From Cohnella mopanensis (GTDB lineage Bacteria > Bacillota > Bacilli > Paenibacillales > Paenibacillaceae): a stretch of 64,000 nucleotides of DNA. How positions within the stretch are numbered: the stretch's first letter is position 1; each line of letters begins with the position of its first letter. Under the pieces are notes generated by a model that had not been told where the DNA came from, made no database searches, and saw only the letters and a list, made by a program, of their open reading frames with translations. The DNA lies in the NCBI RefSeq assembly GCF_022352055.1, contig NZ_JAKRWM010000002.1, positions 186,001-250,000 of the forward strand. Direction: 5' to 3'. Shown piece by piece: positions 16,713 through 25,878 of the stretch. A program made the translations under genes and the position numbers.

Positions 16713-18158
16713 ATGGCGCAATGGCAACGGTGGATTAAGAGTTATGGCAAGGAATCGAACAAGATCCGAATTTCTCGTCCGAATCAGACAAACGTTGCCT
16801 CGCATGCGGAGGATTCGTCCGACGGAGCGAAGCCGGAAGCGCTCCGCAAAATGATAGAGGAAGCGGTCGTGATCTCAGATCGCCTTCAAGCGGCGGTGTC
16901 CGAAGTGGATTCAAGCATGAGTCAGTTGGATGCGATCGCCGACCGAACCGCAGAGCAAGAGGACAAGCTTCGCGTGAATAGCAAAACGGCTATGATTCGA
17001 TTGGAAGAGGCGTTCTCGTCCTTGCAAGAAGTGTCCGCCGCTTCTCAGGAAATTCGCGGTGTGACGGAGGAGTTGAGCGCGCAAAGCCGGAAAACCAAAG
17101 ACGTAGTCGTGGAAGTATGCCGTTCTCTTAATCATACGGATGAAGTGATGAACGACTTGTCTAAAAATCACGGAACGATGGAAGAACGCGTGAGCGCGCT
17201 GATTGCCCAAGCTTCTAAAATTGGGGAAATCAACGAGCTGATTCAAGAGATCGTGACCCAAACCTCGTTACTGGCGCTGAATGCGGCGATCGAAGCTGCC
17301 CATGCGGGAGAAAACGGCCGAGGTTTCTCGATCGTGGCTCAGGAAATCAGGAAACTAGCGGATCAAAGCGGACAAGCTGTTAAGAAGTCTACGGGTATCG
17401 TTCAGAATATAGAAGCCGGCATTCGCCAAGTCGTAAGCTCGGTTGAGCGCGAAAAACAATCCGTCAGTCTCGGATTGACGGAAATGAACAAAACGCGCGA
17501 GAAAATGGACGTCATCTTTAACTCTTTCTTGAATGTAGATGGGCATGTCGGTAAAACGTTGCAGTTCGCGGTGGAACAAGCCGATCGGACGTCTGCAACA
17601 AACTCGCTGCTGGAGGATGTTGTGGAATCGGTAGGTTTGACTATGAGCAGCGTCGATGACACGTTGGCTTTGAATAAGCGCCAGAGAACGGAGATCCATA
17701 ATCTTGGACGGGTCTCGGAAGATCTTAAAGAATCGGCCGATGAATTAATCGCCGCCGTCCAACAAGCCGGAGGACGGGTTTGGGAGGGGGCGGTTGCAGC
17801 GGATACCGCGCGTTGGACGGATGTGCTGCGAATTTTGGCTAATGATCCAGAGCTGGCGAGCATGGCGGAAGAGAGTCACCGCGAGGTGCTGGGCAGTTGG
17901 TTGGAGCGCACGGTTGGGATGGAAGCAATCTGGTCTAATCGAAGCGACGGATCGTTCGTATACTCAGAGCCCGAGGCGGGTTTATTAAACGCCAGGGGCC
18001 GCGAATGGTGGAAGAAAGCGATGGATGGGGAAACATTCGTATCCGAGGTTTATATTTCGGCGATTACCAAAAAGCCGTGCCTAACGGTTTCGATGCCGCT
18101 TAAGAGGATGGATGGGATTGCTTATGGAGTTGTCGGTATCGACATTGTAGTTTCCTGA
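16713..18158 (+). CDS. Soluble methyl-accepting chemotaxis protein with C-terminal sensor-like domain
   Basis: A 481-residue chemoreceptor with no membrane helix. A long coiled coil holds the kinase-control hairpin around residues 180-220, containing [20 protein letters not shown], the most conserved stretch of MCPs. After the signalling domain, residues about 365-481 form a globular domain (ending [20 protein letters not shown], then VGIDIVVS) that resembles the core of Cache/PDC sensor domains. It should signal to CheA from the cytoplasm. A sensor placed after the signalling domain without membrane anchoring is unusual. It starts with ATG after GGAGTGATGAG. Confidence 0.85.
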   Translation: MAQWQRWIKSYGKESNKIRISRPNQTNVASHAEDSSDGAKPEALRKMIEEAVVISDRLQAAVSEVDSSMSQLDAIADRTAEQEDKLRVNSKTAMIRLEEAFSSLQEVSAASQEIRGVTEELSAQSRKTKDVVVEVCRSLNHTDEVMNDLSKNHGTMEERVSALIAQASKIGEINELIQEIVTQTSLLALNAAIEAAHAGENGRGFSIVAQEIRKLADQSGQAVKKSTGIVQNIEAGIRQVVSSVEREKQSVSLGLTEMNKTREKMDVIFNSFLNVDGHVGKTLQFAVEQADRTSATNSLLEDVVESVGLTMSSVDDTLALNKRQRTEIHNLGRVSEDLKESADELIAAVQQAGGRVWEGAVAADTARWTDVLRILANDPELASMAEESHREVLGSWLERTVGMEAIWSNRSDGSFVYSEPEAGLLNARGREWWKKAMDGETFVSEVYISAITKKPCLTVSMPLKRMDGIAYGVVGIDIVVS

Positions 18159-18255
18159 CAAATAAATGGCTATAAGCGGTTCTCAAAAAGCTAAAAATCC
18201 AGTATGATATAGTTAATGTTATGAAAGTTAACGAGAACTAGGTAGGTGATCTGTC

Positions 18256-18612
18256 ATGGTGGAGCCGACGATGTCAACTCCTGCTCGATCTGCGCCTCGC
18301 CGCAAAACGGCAGAGGTTCATTCCTTGCTGGAGGCATTGATTAGCAAGCGCGAGCAGGAAATATTTGAAATCGAACAGATGGTCGAACGATACGAGCGGA
18401 GAATGAGGCTGGAAGAGCAGGCGTACCGATCGATGTCAACGCTTCGCCGTATGCTATCCGGCAAGAAACCTGACCATCATCTGGCGCTCGAATATATTCA
18501 TTATGTCAAGAAACCAATGGAGAGAGTTCGTTTGCTCCGTCTTGAAGTGGCGAATTATGAAGAAATGCTCTTGGGGAAAGTTCCTGCCGATTTATCTGAT
18601 CTAATGCCTTGA
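18256..18612 (+). CDS. Coiled-coil protein of unknown function (118 aa)
   Basis: A 118-residue, highly charged, mostly helical protein (LISKREQEIFEIEQMVERYE, heptad-like) without membrane segments. I do not recognise a family. Two starts are possible: the ATG at 18256, or the ATG at 18271 (MSTPARSAPR), which has GGTGGAG 6 nt upstream. It stands between the chemoreceptor and amt and is convergent with the latter. Confidence 0.65.
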   Translation: MVEPTMSTPARSAPRRKTAEVHSLLEALISKREQEIFEIEQMVERYERRMRLEEQAYRSMSTLRRMLSGKKPDHHLALEYIHYVKKPMERVRLLRLEVANYEEMLLGKVPADLSDLMP

Positions 18613-18630
18613 GCGGTTGATGGGAATGAC

Positions 18631-18672
18631 AAAAGGAAGGTTAAGCAGCGGCTGCTGCTTAACCTTCCTTTT
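18631..18672. terminator. Bidirectional terminator between the coiled-coil gene and amt
   Basis: AAAAGGAAGGTTAAGCAGC and its complement form a long perfect stem around GGCT, ending in TTTTTCTTT. It is placed between convergent genes. Confidence 0.88.
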
Positions 18673-18708
18673 TCTTTCGTTAACCAATTCGACTAAACGT
18701 TACCCTTC

Positions 18709-19986
18709 TCATGGCCGGCGAAGCTGTTCGACATCCAAGAAATCATGATCTTGGCTATAAGCGGGTACGCCATGGATGCTTACATCAAGTCCGATTAGTT
18801 CCTCATCTCGCGATACGCGTACTGGCTTGAATAGTTGGATAAGCTTAAGCGCGATCCACGTTAAACCGAACCCCCAGATGGCAACCGTGATTAAACCTAA
18901 CGCCTGAATCCCGAGCAAATTCCATCCGCCGCCATAAAATAAGCCGGAGTGGGCGGCGGTTCCCGGCATCGCGAATAGCCCTACGGCAAGCGTGCCTATG
19001 CTTCCGCTAATCCCGTGTACCGCGAAAGCGCCGACCGGATCATCCACTTTACGTTTTTCGAGCCATTCGCTCCCTAGAACCATGGCGATACCCGAAACCG
19101 CTCCGATGAGAATAGCTACAGCATCCGAAACGAAAGCGCAGCCTGCCGTTATACCGACCAAACCCGCTAATGCTCCATTAATGACCATTGGGGGATCTGC
19201 TTTACGATAGCGCAGCATCGTAAATAGAATGCAAGTGGCGCAACCGGCTGCGGACGCCAACATCGTGGTTACCGCGATATGGCCGATGCTCTCGTTCGTC
19301 GCGCTTAGCGTGCTTCCGGAATTAAATCCGAACCACCCGAACCAGAGAATAAAAGCGCCAACGGATGCCAAGGGCAAATTAGAGGGGGGAACGATATTGA
19401 TTTTGCCGTCAGCGCCGAATCTTCCGATTCTTGGCCCAATGAAGATGGCGGCTGCTAACGCTGCGAAACCTCCAAGCGCATGAATGGCTGCCGAACCGGC
19501 GAAATCGATCATACCCAATTTGGCTAACCATCCGTTGCTTGACCAAATCCAATGGCCTGATATCGGGTATATGAGTCCAGTCATAATAATCGTATAAATA
19601 ATGTATGCGCGGAAATGAATTCGCTCGGCGACAGCGCCGGATACGATTGAGATGACGGCGATAACGAAGGCGCATTGGAACAACCAAAAGGTGTCATGGG
19701 AAATATTCAACGTGAGATGTGTTAGGTCGCCTCCCATGAAGAAGCCGGAAAGTCCGATCCATCCGCCTGCGTCTTTCCCGTGCATGAAGGCAAACCCGAT
19801 CGCGTAGAACACGATAGCGCCGAAAGCGATATCTACGAATACCTTCATGATGATGCTAACAGCATTTTTTTGGCGTACGAAGCCGGCTTCCAGGAGGGCG
19901 AAACCGCCTTCCATCAACAGAATCATCGCCGCGGTCAAGACGACCCAAATGGTATCTAGGCCTCTCGATAGTTGATCTATCTCCAT
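18709..19986 (-). CDS. amt: Ammonium transporter (Amt family)
   Basis: A 425-residue membrane protein with about 11 helices that conducts ammonium. Family landmarks are GHWIWSSNGWL, the DFAGSAAIHALGG segment (with one pore histidine) and AFAVHGISGSIG (second pore histidine). The start MEIDQLSRGLD is chosen for AGGAG 8 nt upstream. No glnK/PII gene adjoins it. A promoter and a TnrA/GlnR-like site at the activating distance suggest induction on nitrogen limitation. Confidence 0.95.
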   Translation of the reverse strand: MEIDQLSRGLDTIWVVLTAAMILLMEGGFALLEAGFVRQKNAVSIIMKVFVDIAFGAIVFYAIGFAFMHGKDAGGWIGLSGFFMGGDLTHLTLNISHDTFWLFQCAFVIAVISIVSGAVAERIHFRAYIIYTIIMTGLIYPISGHWIWSSNGWLAKLGMIDFAGSAAIHALGGFAALAAAIFIGPRIGRFGADGKINIVPPSNLPLASVGAFILWFGWFGFNSGSTLSATNESIGHIAVTTMLASAAGCATCILFTMLRYRKADPPMVINGALAGLVGITAGCAFVSDAVAILIGAVSGIAMVLGSEWLEKRKVDDPVGAFAVHGISGSIGTLAVGLFAMPGTAAHSGLFYGGGWNLLGIQALGLITVAIWGFGLTWIALKLIQLFKPVRVSRDEELIGLDVSIHGVPAYSQDHDFLDVEQLRRP

Positions 19987-20044
19987 TGCTTCAACTCCTA
20001 ATAGCTTTATGAATATCTGACATGACAAGTTGAAATTCGAACTC

Positions 20045-20073
20045 ATTATATAGTGGTGAGTTACCTAAGTCAA
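20045..20073 (-). promoter_or_regulatory. Sigma-A promoter of amt
   Basis: Reading on the minus strand, TTGACT (20073-20068) and TATAAT (20050-20045) are 17 nt apart. The predicted transcript start is near 20038. Confidence 0.75.
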
Positions 20074-20080
20074 CGAATAA

Positions 20081-20097
20081 TGTGATATTAAGTGACA
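20081..20097 (-). promoter_or_regulatory. TnrA/GlnR-type operator upstream of amt
   Basis: TGTGATATTAAGTGACA fits the 17-bp TnrA/GlnR consensus (TGTNANAWWWTNTNACA) with a single mismatch. Its centre is about 51 bp before the predicted amt start, which is the distance from which TnrA activates in Bacillus subtilis. Confidence 0.65.
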
Positions 20098-20233
20098 TAT
20101 TAGAGAGTTGGATTCGGGTGTCTCCGTCTGCAGACCGATATAAACTTACAACCCGCGCCGCTATTGTAGCATGTGCTTGTTTCGGTATACTGAATATAGA
20201 AATCTTGATTTGCAACTATTGGAGGACAGGGCT

Positions 20234-21247
20234 ATGCAATCATCGACAGCTCATAGGTTATTATGGGGGATCGTTATTGTGACGATCGGAGTTGTTTTTC
20301 TGCTAAATCAGCTCGGATTTGTTTCGTTGGATATCCGCTACATCATATCTACTTATTGGCCGGCGTTATTAATTGTGTTCGGCTTGCAAGGGTTGTTGCT
20401 GCAGCATCGCGGCGGTTTTCTCTGGAACTCGATAACCGTCCTTATCGGCTGTTACTTTCTGGGGAGGAACCTAGGTTGGCTCCATTGGGGATTTTCCGAT
20501 TTTATTCGGATTCTTGCGCCGATCGCGATTATTTTATTCGGTATCAGCTTGATTTTCAAAGGCGACCGATCTTCGCGATCCAAGCATCAAGACAAGGGTG
20601 AGCGTTGGAATTCCTTTGATCCGCCGATTCCGCCAATGCCTCCGGGCCCGCCTCCCGCGCCGCAAGAGTTGGATAATTTCGAAAACCGCGACCCCATCGA
20701 TCTATCGAAGAAATCACATGGCGGTGAGGATTCCAGGCGCGATTCTTACCAACAATCGAATCATAACGGATCCGAATTCGATTCCCGTCATCATACTCGG
20801 CATTATGGCTGGAAACAAAAGCAGGAGTTCAAGGATTGGTGGAAAAATTACGAAGGACACGGTTCCTGCAAAGATAGTCACAGCCGCTTTATTGGGGATG
20901 CCCATTTCGGTACGGATTACTGGGAGCTACGTCCGATGAATATTTCTCACTTCATCGGGGATACGACGCTGGATTTAACGAAAGCGCAAATCTCGATGGG
21001 CGAAACGCGAGTGTACGTTTCTTCCTTTATAGGGGACGTTAAAGTATTCGTTCCTAACGACCTTACCGTAGGGTTAAAAGTCATTTCGAGTTGCTTGATC
21101 GGGGATGTGAAGGTGCTTGATCAGAAACGAGGCGGCTTGCTTAATCAAATGTCCGTGGAAACGCCTAATTATACCGACTGCGATAAACGTATCGTTCTCA
21201 TCGTAAACAGTTTTATCGGTGATGTTCGCGTGACGAAGGTAGGCTAA
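20234..21247 (+). CDS. liaF: LiaF-like negative regulator of the envelope-stress system
   Basis: A 337-residue membrane protein. About four N-terminal hydrophobic segments (residues 8-115) are followed by a proline-rich and hydrophilic linker, then a C-terminal beta domain with five repeats of the (F/L)IGD motif (SRFIGDAHFG, SHFIGDTTLD, SSFIGDVKVF, SCLIGDVKVL, NSFIGDVRVT), characteristic of LiaF/YvqF. LiaF holds the LiaS kinase inactive without cell-wall stress. The start MQSSTAHRL has TGGAGGAC upstream. It is the first gene of liaF-liaS-liaR, with a 4-bp gap to liaS. Confidence 0.93.
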   Translation: MQSSTAHRLLWGIVIVTIGVVFLLNQLGFVSLDIRYIISTYWPALLIVFGLQGLLLQHRGGFLWNSITVLIGCYFLGRNLGWLHWGFSDFIRILAPIAIILFGISLIFKGDRSSRSKHQDKGERWNSFDPPIPPMPPGPPPAPQELDNFENRDPIDLSKKSHGGEDSRRDSYQQSNHNGSEFDSRHHTRHYGWKQKQEFKDWWKNYEGHGSCKDSHSRFIGDAHFGTDYWELRPMNISHFIGDTTLDLTKAQISMGETRVYVSSFIGDVKVFVPNDLTVGLKVISSCLIGDVKVLDQKRGGLLNQMSVETPNYTDCDKRIVLIVNSFIGDVRVTKVG

Positions 21248-21251
21248 AGCG

Positions 21252-22265
21252 ATGGTTAAACGAGTCAGGACAAGCAAATGGATGAATTCCCTTTTCTCAG
21301 GTCTATTGACCATGGTCTTGATGACAGTGTTGTATTTCGGGATTGTTATCTATACGGATCGTGTGCCGAGCTATGAAACCTGGCTAACCTGGTCCGGCGT
21401 TCTAGCGATCGTGCAGATCGTCGTGACCTATCGCACGGGAAGAAGAACGCAGCATAAGATAGACCAGTTGCAACTGGCGATGAAGCAGGTGACGGCCGGT
21501 AGCTGGAATACGAGATTACCCGAGGTCGATGGAGATGCTTTCTCGGGTGTTTACCGTGAAATGAACGGATTGATCCAACAATTGGAAGGGCGTCTGAAGC
21601 TTCTCCAGCAGCTGGGGGAACGAGAGGTTATGGAAGGCATACCCGCTCAAGAAGCGGCGGTGTTGGAGGAGCGGAAACGGCTAGCGCGAGACTTGCACGA
21701 CACGGTTAGCCAGCAATTGTTCGCGCTTCATATGTCGGCTTCTTCTTTGCCCAAGCTGCTTGAGAAGGATAGGGAGCACGCGCAGAAAGTCATGGAACAA
21801 CTGATCGCGATGTCTTCCTCCGCGCAGCGCCAAATGAGAGGATTAATTGCGCAATTACGGCCGATGGAGTTGCAGGGAAGGACGCTTGAGGAAGCTTTGG
21901 GACGTTGGTTTCCGGACTACTGCAGGCAAAATGGAGTTCAAGGAACGATGGAAATTCAAGTACATACACGCATCTCGGATGCTAAGGAACACCAATTGTT
22001 TCTCATTATCCAAGAAGCGATGGCAAACGTAGTTAAACATGCGGAAGCGCAAAGCGTGAGGCTGTTCCTTGGAGAAACCGACCATCAAATTTCTTTATCT
22101 ATTGAAGATGACGGTTCCGGCTTCAGGAATGATCAGGTTAGATCGGGTGCGTACGGGTTGTCTACTATGCGCGAACGCGCCCAGAAGCTTGGCGGGGAAG
22201 CGGAAATCGTGACAAAACCGGGCTCGGGTACGCGCGTGAGGGTATGGTTCCCGAAATTTGAATAG
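21252..22265 (+). CDS. liaS: LiaS/VraS-type sensor histidine kinase
   Basis: A 337-residue intramembrane-sensing kinase with two N-terminal helices and a very short external loop, HAMP-like segment, HisKA_3 domain with the phosphorylated His in ARDLHDTVSQQLFALHM, and an HATPase domain (IQEAMANVVKHAEA, EDDGSGFR, GLSTMRERAQKLGG). It phosphorylates LiaR in response to cell-envelope antibiotics. It is tightly packed between liaF and liaR. Confidence 0.94.
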   Translation: MVKRVRTSKWMNSLFSGLLTMVLMTVLYFGIVIYTDRVPSYETWLTWSGVLAIVQIVVTYRTGRRTQHKIDQLQLAMKQVTAGSWNTRLPEVDGDAFSGVYREMNGLIQQLEGRLKLLQQLGEREVMEGIPAQEAAVLEERKRLARDLHDTVSQQLFALHMSASSLPKLLEKDREHAQKVMEQLIAMSSSAQRQMRGLIAQLRPMELQGRTLEEALGRWFPDYCRQNGVQGTMEIQVHTRISDAKEHQLFLIIQEAMANVVKHAEAQSVRLFLGETDHQISLSIEDDGSGFRNDQVRSGAYGLSTMRERAQKLGGEAEIVTKPGSGTRVRVWFPKFE

Positions 22266-22277
22266 GAGCGGATGAAG

Positions 22278-22952
22278 ATGACGGAGGCAACAAACTCCCC
22301 ATGGAAAGTACTCATCGTGGATGACCACGAGATGGTACGGATGGGATTGCGAACGTATTTGATGCTGGATTCCAGGTTCGAAGTGATCGGGGAAGCAAGC
22401 GGCGGTAAGGACGCGATAGATAAGCTTGAGCGCGGAGAGTACCAAGATCAATTGCCGCAAATCGTGCTGATGGATTTAATGATGCCGGATATGGACGGGG
22501 TTCAAACGACTCGCGCCTTAATTAATCGCTATCCAGAGTTAAGAATCATCATCTTGACTAGTTTCTTGGAGGACGAGAAGGTCGTTGAAGCCATAGAAGC
22601 GGGAGCCGTCAGTTACGTACTGAAAACCGTATCGGCCGAAGAGTTAATCTATGCGATGCAGGGGGCTATTAAGAATATGCCCGTGATGAGCTCGGATGTT
22701 TCTCAAGCTTTAACCCGCGGTCTCCGCAAACGCTCGGCTAGCCATGAGGTCGAAGGGTTGACGGAAAGGGAGCGCGAGGTGCTGCTCTTGATAGCGGAAG
22801 GACGGAATAATAAAGATATTAGCGATGAGCTGCATATTAGCATCAAAACCGTAAAAACGCATGTCAGCAACCTTCTGATGAAATGCGAATTGGAAGATCG
22901 AACGCAGCTTGCCATATATGCACATCGTAAAGGATGGGTTAAAGAAGGATAA
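22278..22952 (+). CDS. liaR: LiaR/VraR-type response regulator
   Basis: A NarL-family regulator of 224 residues. Receiver domain: VLIVDDHEMVRMGLRTYL, with the phosphorylated Asp in IVLMDLMMPDMDG. C-terminal LuxR-type helix-turn-helix: LTEREREVLLLIAEGRNNKD, ISIKTVKTHVSNLL. The start is set at the ATG at 22278 because AGGAG lies 9 nt upstream. An ATG two codons earlier is only 3 nt away from it. It is the output of liaFSR. No liaIH operon is visible in the window. Confidence 0.93.
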   Translation: MTEATNSPWKVLIVDDHEMVRMGLRTYLMLDSRFEVIGEASGGKDAIDKLERGEYQDQLPQIVLMDLMMPDMDGVQTTRALINRYPELRIIILTSFLEDEKVVEAIEAGAVSYVLKTVSAEELIYAMQGAIKNMPVMSSDVSQALTRGLRKRSASHEVEGLTEREREVLLLIAEGRNNKDISDELHISIKTVKTHVSNLLMKCELEDRTQLAIYAHRKGWVKEG

Positions 22953-23000
22953 CGGACAAGAAATGGGATACTCTATTAAGAAAATAAAGGGGGTTTCCCA

Positions 23001-23414
23001 GTGTATACCCTTTCTTCATCCTTAACTTCGCAGGTGCAGGACTATGCGGTATCGAGAAATGCGCTCTTGAAGCACGGATTCAGCTTAGGCGGCAATTGGG
23101 AATACGATCATGGTTCCTTTGATTGTGTTCTAGATGACGCTAACAAAGTATGGCTGCGATTGCCTTTCGAGGTCACGTCCGGTAACTTGGATAGCGAAGC
23201 GGAAGAGGCAAGTACGGAAATTCGGTTTGGACAGCCTTACGTTCTCAAGCACGTCTATAATGAAGGGTTAGATCGGGAAGCTCAACCAAGAGCGCTGGGG
23301 GCGCTTATGGATCAGTTCTCCGATCCGGTGGATGCGGATGCCGATATCGAGTCGAACTGGATCGAGCGAGCCAAAAGGAAACTGCAAGAGGTGGAAGCTT
23401 TATATCCGGCATGA
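23001..23414 (+). CDS. yugN: YugN-like family protein
   Basis: A 137-residue soluble, acidic protein. The segments LGGNWEYDHGSFDCVLDD, VWLRLPFEVTSG and FGQPYVLKHVYNEGLD correspond to the YugN-like family of bacilli, whose function is unknown. GTG start with AAGGGGG 7 nt before. It follows liaR by 48 bp and may be cotranscribed. It is closed by a terminator. Confidence 0.8.
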   Translation: MYTLSSSLTSQVQDYAVSRNALLKHGFSLGGNWEYDHGSFDCVLDDANKVWLRLPFEVTSGNLDSEAEEASTEIRFGQPYVLKHVYNEGLDREAQPRALGALMDQFSDPVDADADIESNWIERAKRKLQEVEALYPA

Positions 23415-23419
23415 AATTT

Positions 23420-23446
23420 GAACGGCACGTCATGTGCCGTTTCTTT
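23420..23446 (+). terminator. Terminator after yugN
   Basis: AACGGCAC pairs with GTGCCGTT around a 5-nt loop, followed by TCTTTATTT. Confidence 0.7.
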
Positions 23447-23590
23447 ATTTGTACATGAACATCGTTTTTTTTATGGGCTTTTACTTAGTCTTCATTTGCG
23501 TTTAAGATAGTTTTAAGGAAACGCGTTTAATATAGGATTATGAAGATGAGATCGGCGCTAGCGGAATGCAGCGCGAGGAGGCAAAACGAA

Positions 23591-25096
23591 ATGGACGATC
23601 AGTACAAAAAACCAGAAGATCAAGGATTCACTTACGATCCCGAGAAGAGAGACGATCCTTACGCGGATGTTCGCAGGGAGTCCGAGCCTTATACGTTTGG
23701 ACCTTTCGGACCTAATCAAGCATATAGCACGAATGAGATTCAGCCCTCGGAACAGTCAAATACGGTGGATGTCACTCCGACAGCGACCAAAGAATATCGC
23801 CCGTTTACAGTATCAGGCGGACCGGCGCGTAATGATTGGGGGGGCAAACCTCCAAGACGCACTTCGTTCCGCGCGATGTTCGCTTCGTTCTTAGTAGGGG
23901 TTGTCGCGGTCGGGGCATTGATGTACACATCCGATCGGCAAAATTGGTTCACCTCCGACTTGCTTGGAGGAACTTCGCAAACGCAGAATGCCGCGGTCAG
24001 CGCTAAGCCTGTAAGCAATTCCGTGGGTAACTCCGAAGATGTCGTCCGACCGAATAATATCGCCAAAATTTTTCAGCAATCCTCCCCGGCTGTCGTTAAG
24101 ATCGAGACTTATGCGGCCGCTCAGCAAAATAACGGCGGCGGTATGCTGAATGACGATTTCTTCCGCCAGTTTTTCGGAGATGATTTCGGAGGCGGCAACA
24201 ATGGCGGGGACAGCAGTAAACAAGGCGAACTGCAACCTAGCGGAATGGGGTCGGGATTTATTTTCGACTCGACGGGTTATATTTTAACTAATCAGCACGT
24301 AATTGCCGACGCTAGCGAGATTAAAGTTACCATTGAGGGGCATGAGAAACCTTACACGGCTAAACTTCTCGGTTCCAGTTACGATTTGGACTTGGCTGTG
24401 CTGAAAATCGAGGGCAATGGCTTCCCGACGTTGAAGCTAGGCGATTCCAGCAGCTTGAACATGGGAGATTGGGTAGTGGCGATCGGGAATCCTTATGGAT
24501 TCGAGCACACGATCACGGTCGGCGTTCTGAGCTCCAATGAACGGCAAATCAGCATTCCGGATAGTAAGGGCACTAGGAACTACCAACATCTTCTGCAAAC
24601 CGATGCATCGATTAACCCGGGCAATTCCGGCGGTCCGCTGCTTAACTTGCAAGGCGAAGTCATCGGAATTAATACAGCGGTAAGCTCGCAAGCGCAAGGG
24701 ATCGGGTTTGCCATCCCGACCAGCACGATTACGGAAGTGCTCGACAATCTGAAGAGCAATACGAAGATTCCGCAGAAGCCGGTACCTTTCATCGGAGCGA
24801 CTCTTATGGATATGTCGGAAGATATCGCTCAACGGTTGGGTATCGATAAGAGCGTGACGGGATCTTTCGTCAGGGAAGTCATGTTCAACACTCCTGCATA
24901 TAAGGCTGACTTACGTCAATACGACGTGATCACCGGCATGGATGGGCAGACGTTCAAGACAAAAGAAAATTTGATCGCGGCCATTCAGAAAAAATCGGTC
25001 GGAGACAAAGTGAAGTTGGATGTTCTCCGCGGAGATAAGAAAATCGAAATCACGGTCGAAATCGGCAATAAAAATGAATTCAATACCCAAGAATAA
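23591..25096 (+). CDS. htrA: HtrA/DegP-like serine protease
   Basis: A 501-residue membrane-anchored protease. An about 95-residue cytoplasmic acidic N-terminus is followed by one membrane helix (FRAMFASFLVGVVAVGALMY). Outside lies a trypsin-like domain with the triad His (TNQHVIAD, about residue 236), Asp (YDLDLAVLKI, about 266) and Ser (INPGNSGGPL, about 345), then one PDZ domain. It degrades misfolded secreted proteins. The start MDDQYKKPEDQG has GAGGAGG 9 nt upstream. The response regulator and kinase that follow resemble the HtrA/CssRS pairing of secretion stress. Confidence 0.93.
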   Translation: MDDQYKKPEDQGFTYDPEKRDDPYADVRRESEPYTFGPFGPNQAYSTNEIQPSEQSNTVDVTPTATKEYRPFTVSGGPARNDWGGKPPRRTSFRAMFASFLVGVVAVGALMYTSDRQNWFTSDLLGGTSQTQNAAVSAKPVSNSVGNSEDVVRPNNIAKIFQQSSPAVVKIETYAAAQQNNGGGMLNDDFFRQFFGDDFGGGNNGGDSSKQGELQPSGMGSGFIFDSTGYILTNQHVIADASEIKVTIEGHEKPYTAKLLGSSYDLDLAVLKIEGNGFPTLKLGDSSSLNMGDWVVAIGNPYGFEHTITVGVLSSNERQISIPDSKGTRNYQHLLQTDASINPGNSGGPLLNLQGEVIGINTAVSSQAQGIGFAIPTSTITEVLDNLKSNTKIPQKPVPFIGATLMDMSEDIAQRLGIDKSVTGSFVREVMFNTPAYKADLRQYDVITGMDGQTFKTKENLIAAIQKKSVGDKVKLDVLRGDKKIEITVEIGNKNEFNTQE

Positions 25097-25128
25097 GGCT
25101 GAAAAGCTATAGTGATCATATGACCATG

Positions 25129-25164
25129 AAGAGCGGGAAACCGGTAAGAGGTTGTCCCGCTCTT
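25129..25164 (+). terminator. Hairpin between htrA and the two-component genes
   Basis: AAGAGCGGGA and TCCCGCTCTT form a 10-bp stem followed only by GTTTGTT. It may be a weak terminator or partial attenuator between htrA and the regulator gene. Confidence 0.45.
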
Positions 25165-25189
25165 GTTTGTTAGAGGAGGACGAGCCCCC

Positions 25190-25876
25190 ATGAGACCCCA
25201 TATCGCAGTCATAGACGACGATGAGAAAATTACGGCCCTGCTGCGGCGCAGCTTAGCGTTCGAGGGATATGAGATTTCGACGGCTCCCGATGGCGCGGAA
25301 GGCTTAAGGCTGTTAAGCCAGCGTCAGGTCGATCTCGTAATCTTGGATGTGATGATGCCGAGGATGGACGGCTGGGAAGTGTGCAGAAGGTTGAGGGAAG
25401 CGGGAATCGAATCTCCGATTCTGCTGCTTACGGCTAAAGACGAAGTTACGGATCGGGTTAAAGGGCTCGACTTGGGAGCGGATGATTATTTGGTGAAGCC
25501 GTTTGCTCTCGAGGAGCTCATGGCACGTGTGCGCGCGCTCCTTCGGAGGCGGCCGGAAAAGTCGGATGAGAACGGATATTTTCGCTACGAGGATCTGCTC
25601 CTTGATGTCGACGGCAGAGAGACGCTTCGAGGAGATCGGAGAATCGAGCTGACGGCCAAAGAATTCGACTTGCTGCATCTGTTCATGCAAAATCCGAAAA
25701 GAGTATTATCCAGGGATCTCATAATGGAACGAATCTGGGGCTACGATTACAGCGGGGAATCCAACGTTCTCGAGGTCTATGTGGCTATGCTAAGGCAGAA
25801 GCTGGAAGAAGACGGGGAGAAGAGGCTGATTCAGACCGTGAGAGGCGCCGGATACGTCCTGAAGGGAGAAAACTAA
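25190..25876 (+). CDS. OmpR-family response regulator
   Basis: A 228-residue regulator. Receiver: HIAVIDDDEKITALLRRSL, with the phosphorylated Asp in LVILDVMMPRMDGWEV and the conserved Lys in DDYLVKPFALEEL. Winged-helix domain: ELTAKEFDLLHLFMQNPKRV, ending TVRGAGYVLKG. AGAGGAGG precedes the ATG. The kinase gene begins 2 bp after the stop, so the two form a pair. Its position next to htrA suggests an envelope or secretion stress role. Confidence 0.92.
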   Translation: MRPHIAVIDDDEKITALLRRSLAFEGYEISTAPDGAEGLRLLSQRQVDLVILDVMMPRMDGWEVCRRLREAGIESPILLLTAKDEVTDRVKGLDLGADDYLVKPFALEELMARVRALLRRRPEKSDENGYFRYEDLLLDVDGRETLRGDRRIELTAKEFDLLHLFMQNPKRVLSRDLIMERIWGYDYSGESNVLEVYVAMLRQKLEEDGEKRLIQTVRGAGYVLKGEN

Positions 25877-25878
25877 GC

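Noticed and set aside
20171-20233. N-terminal extension of LiaF
   Set aside because: The GGAGGAC site directly before the ATG at 20234 and the normal LiaF start support the shorter protein.
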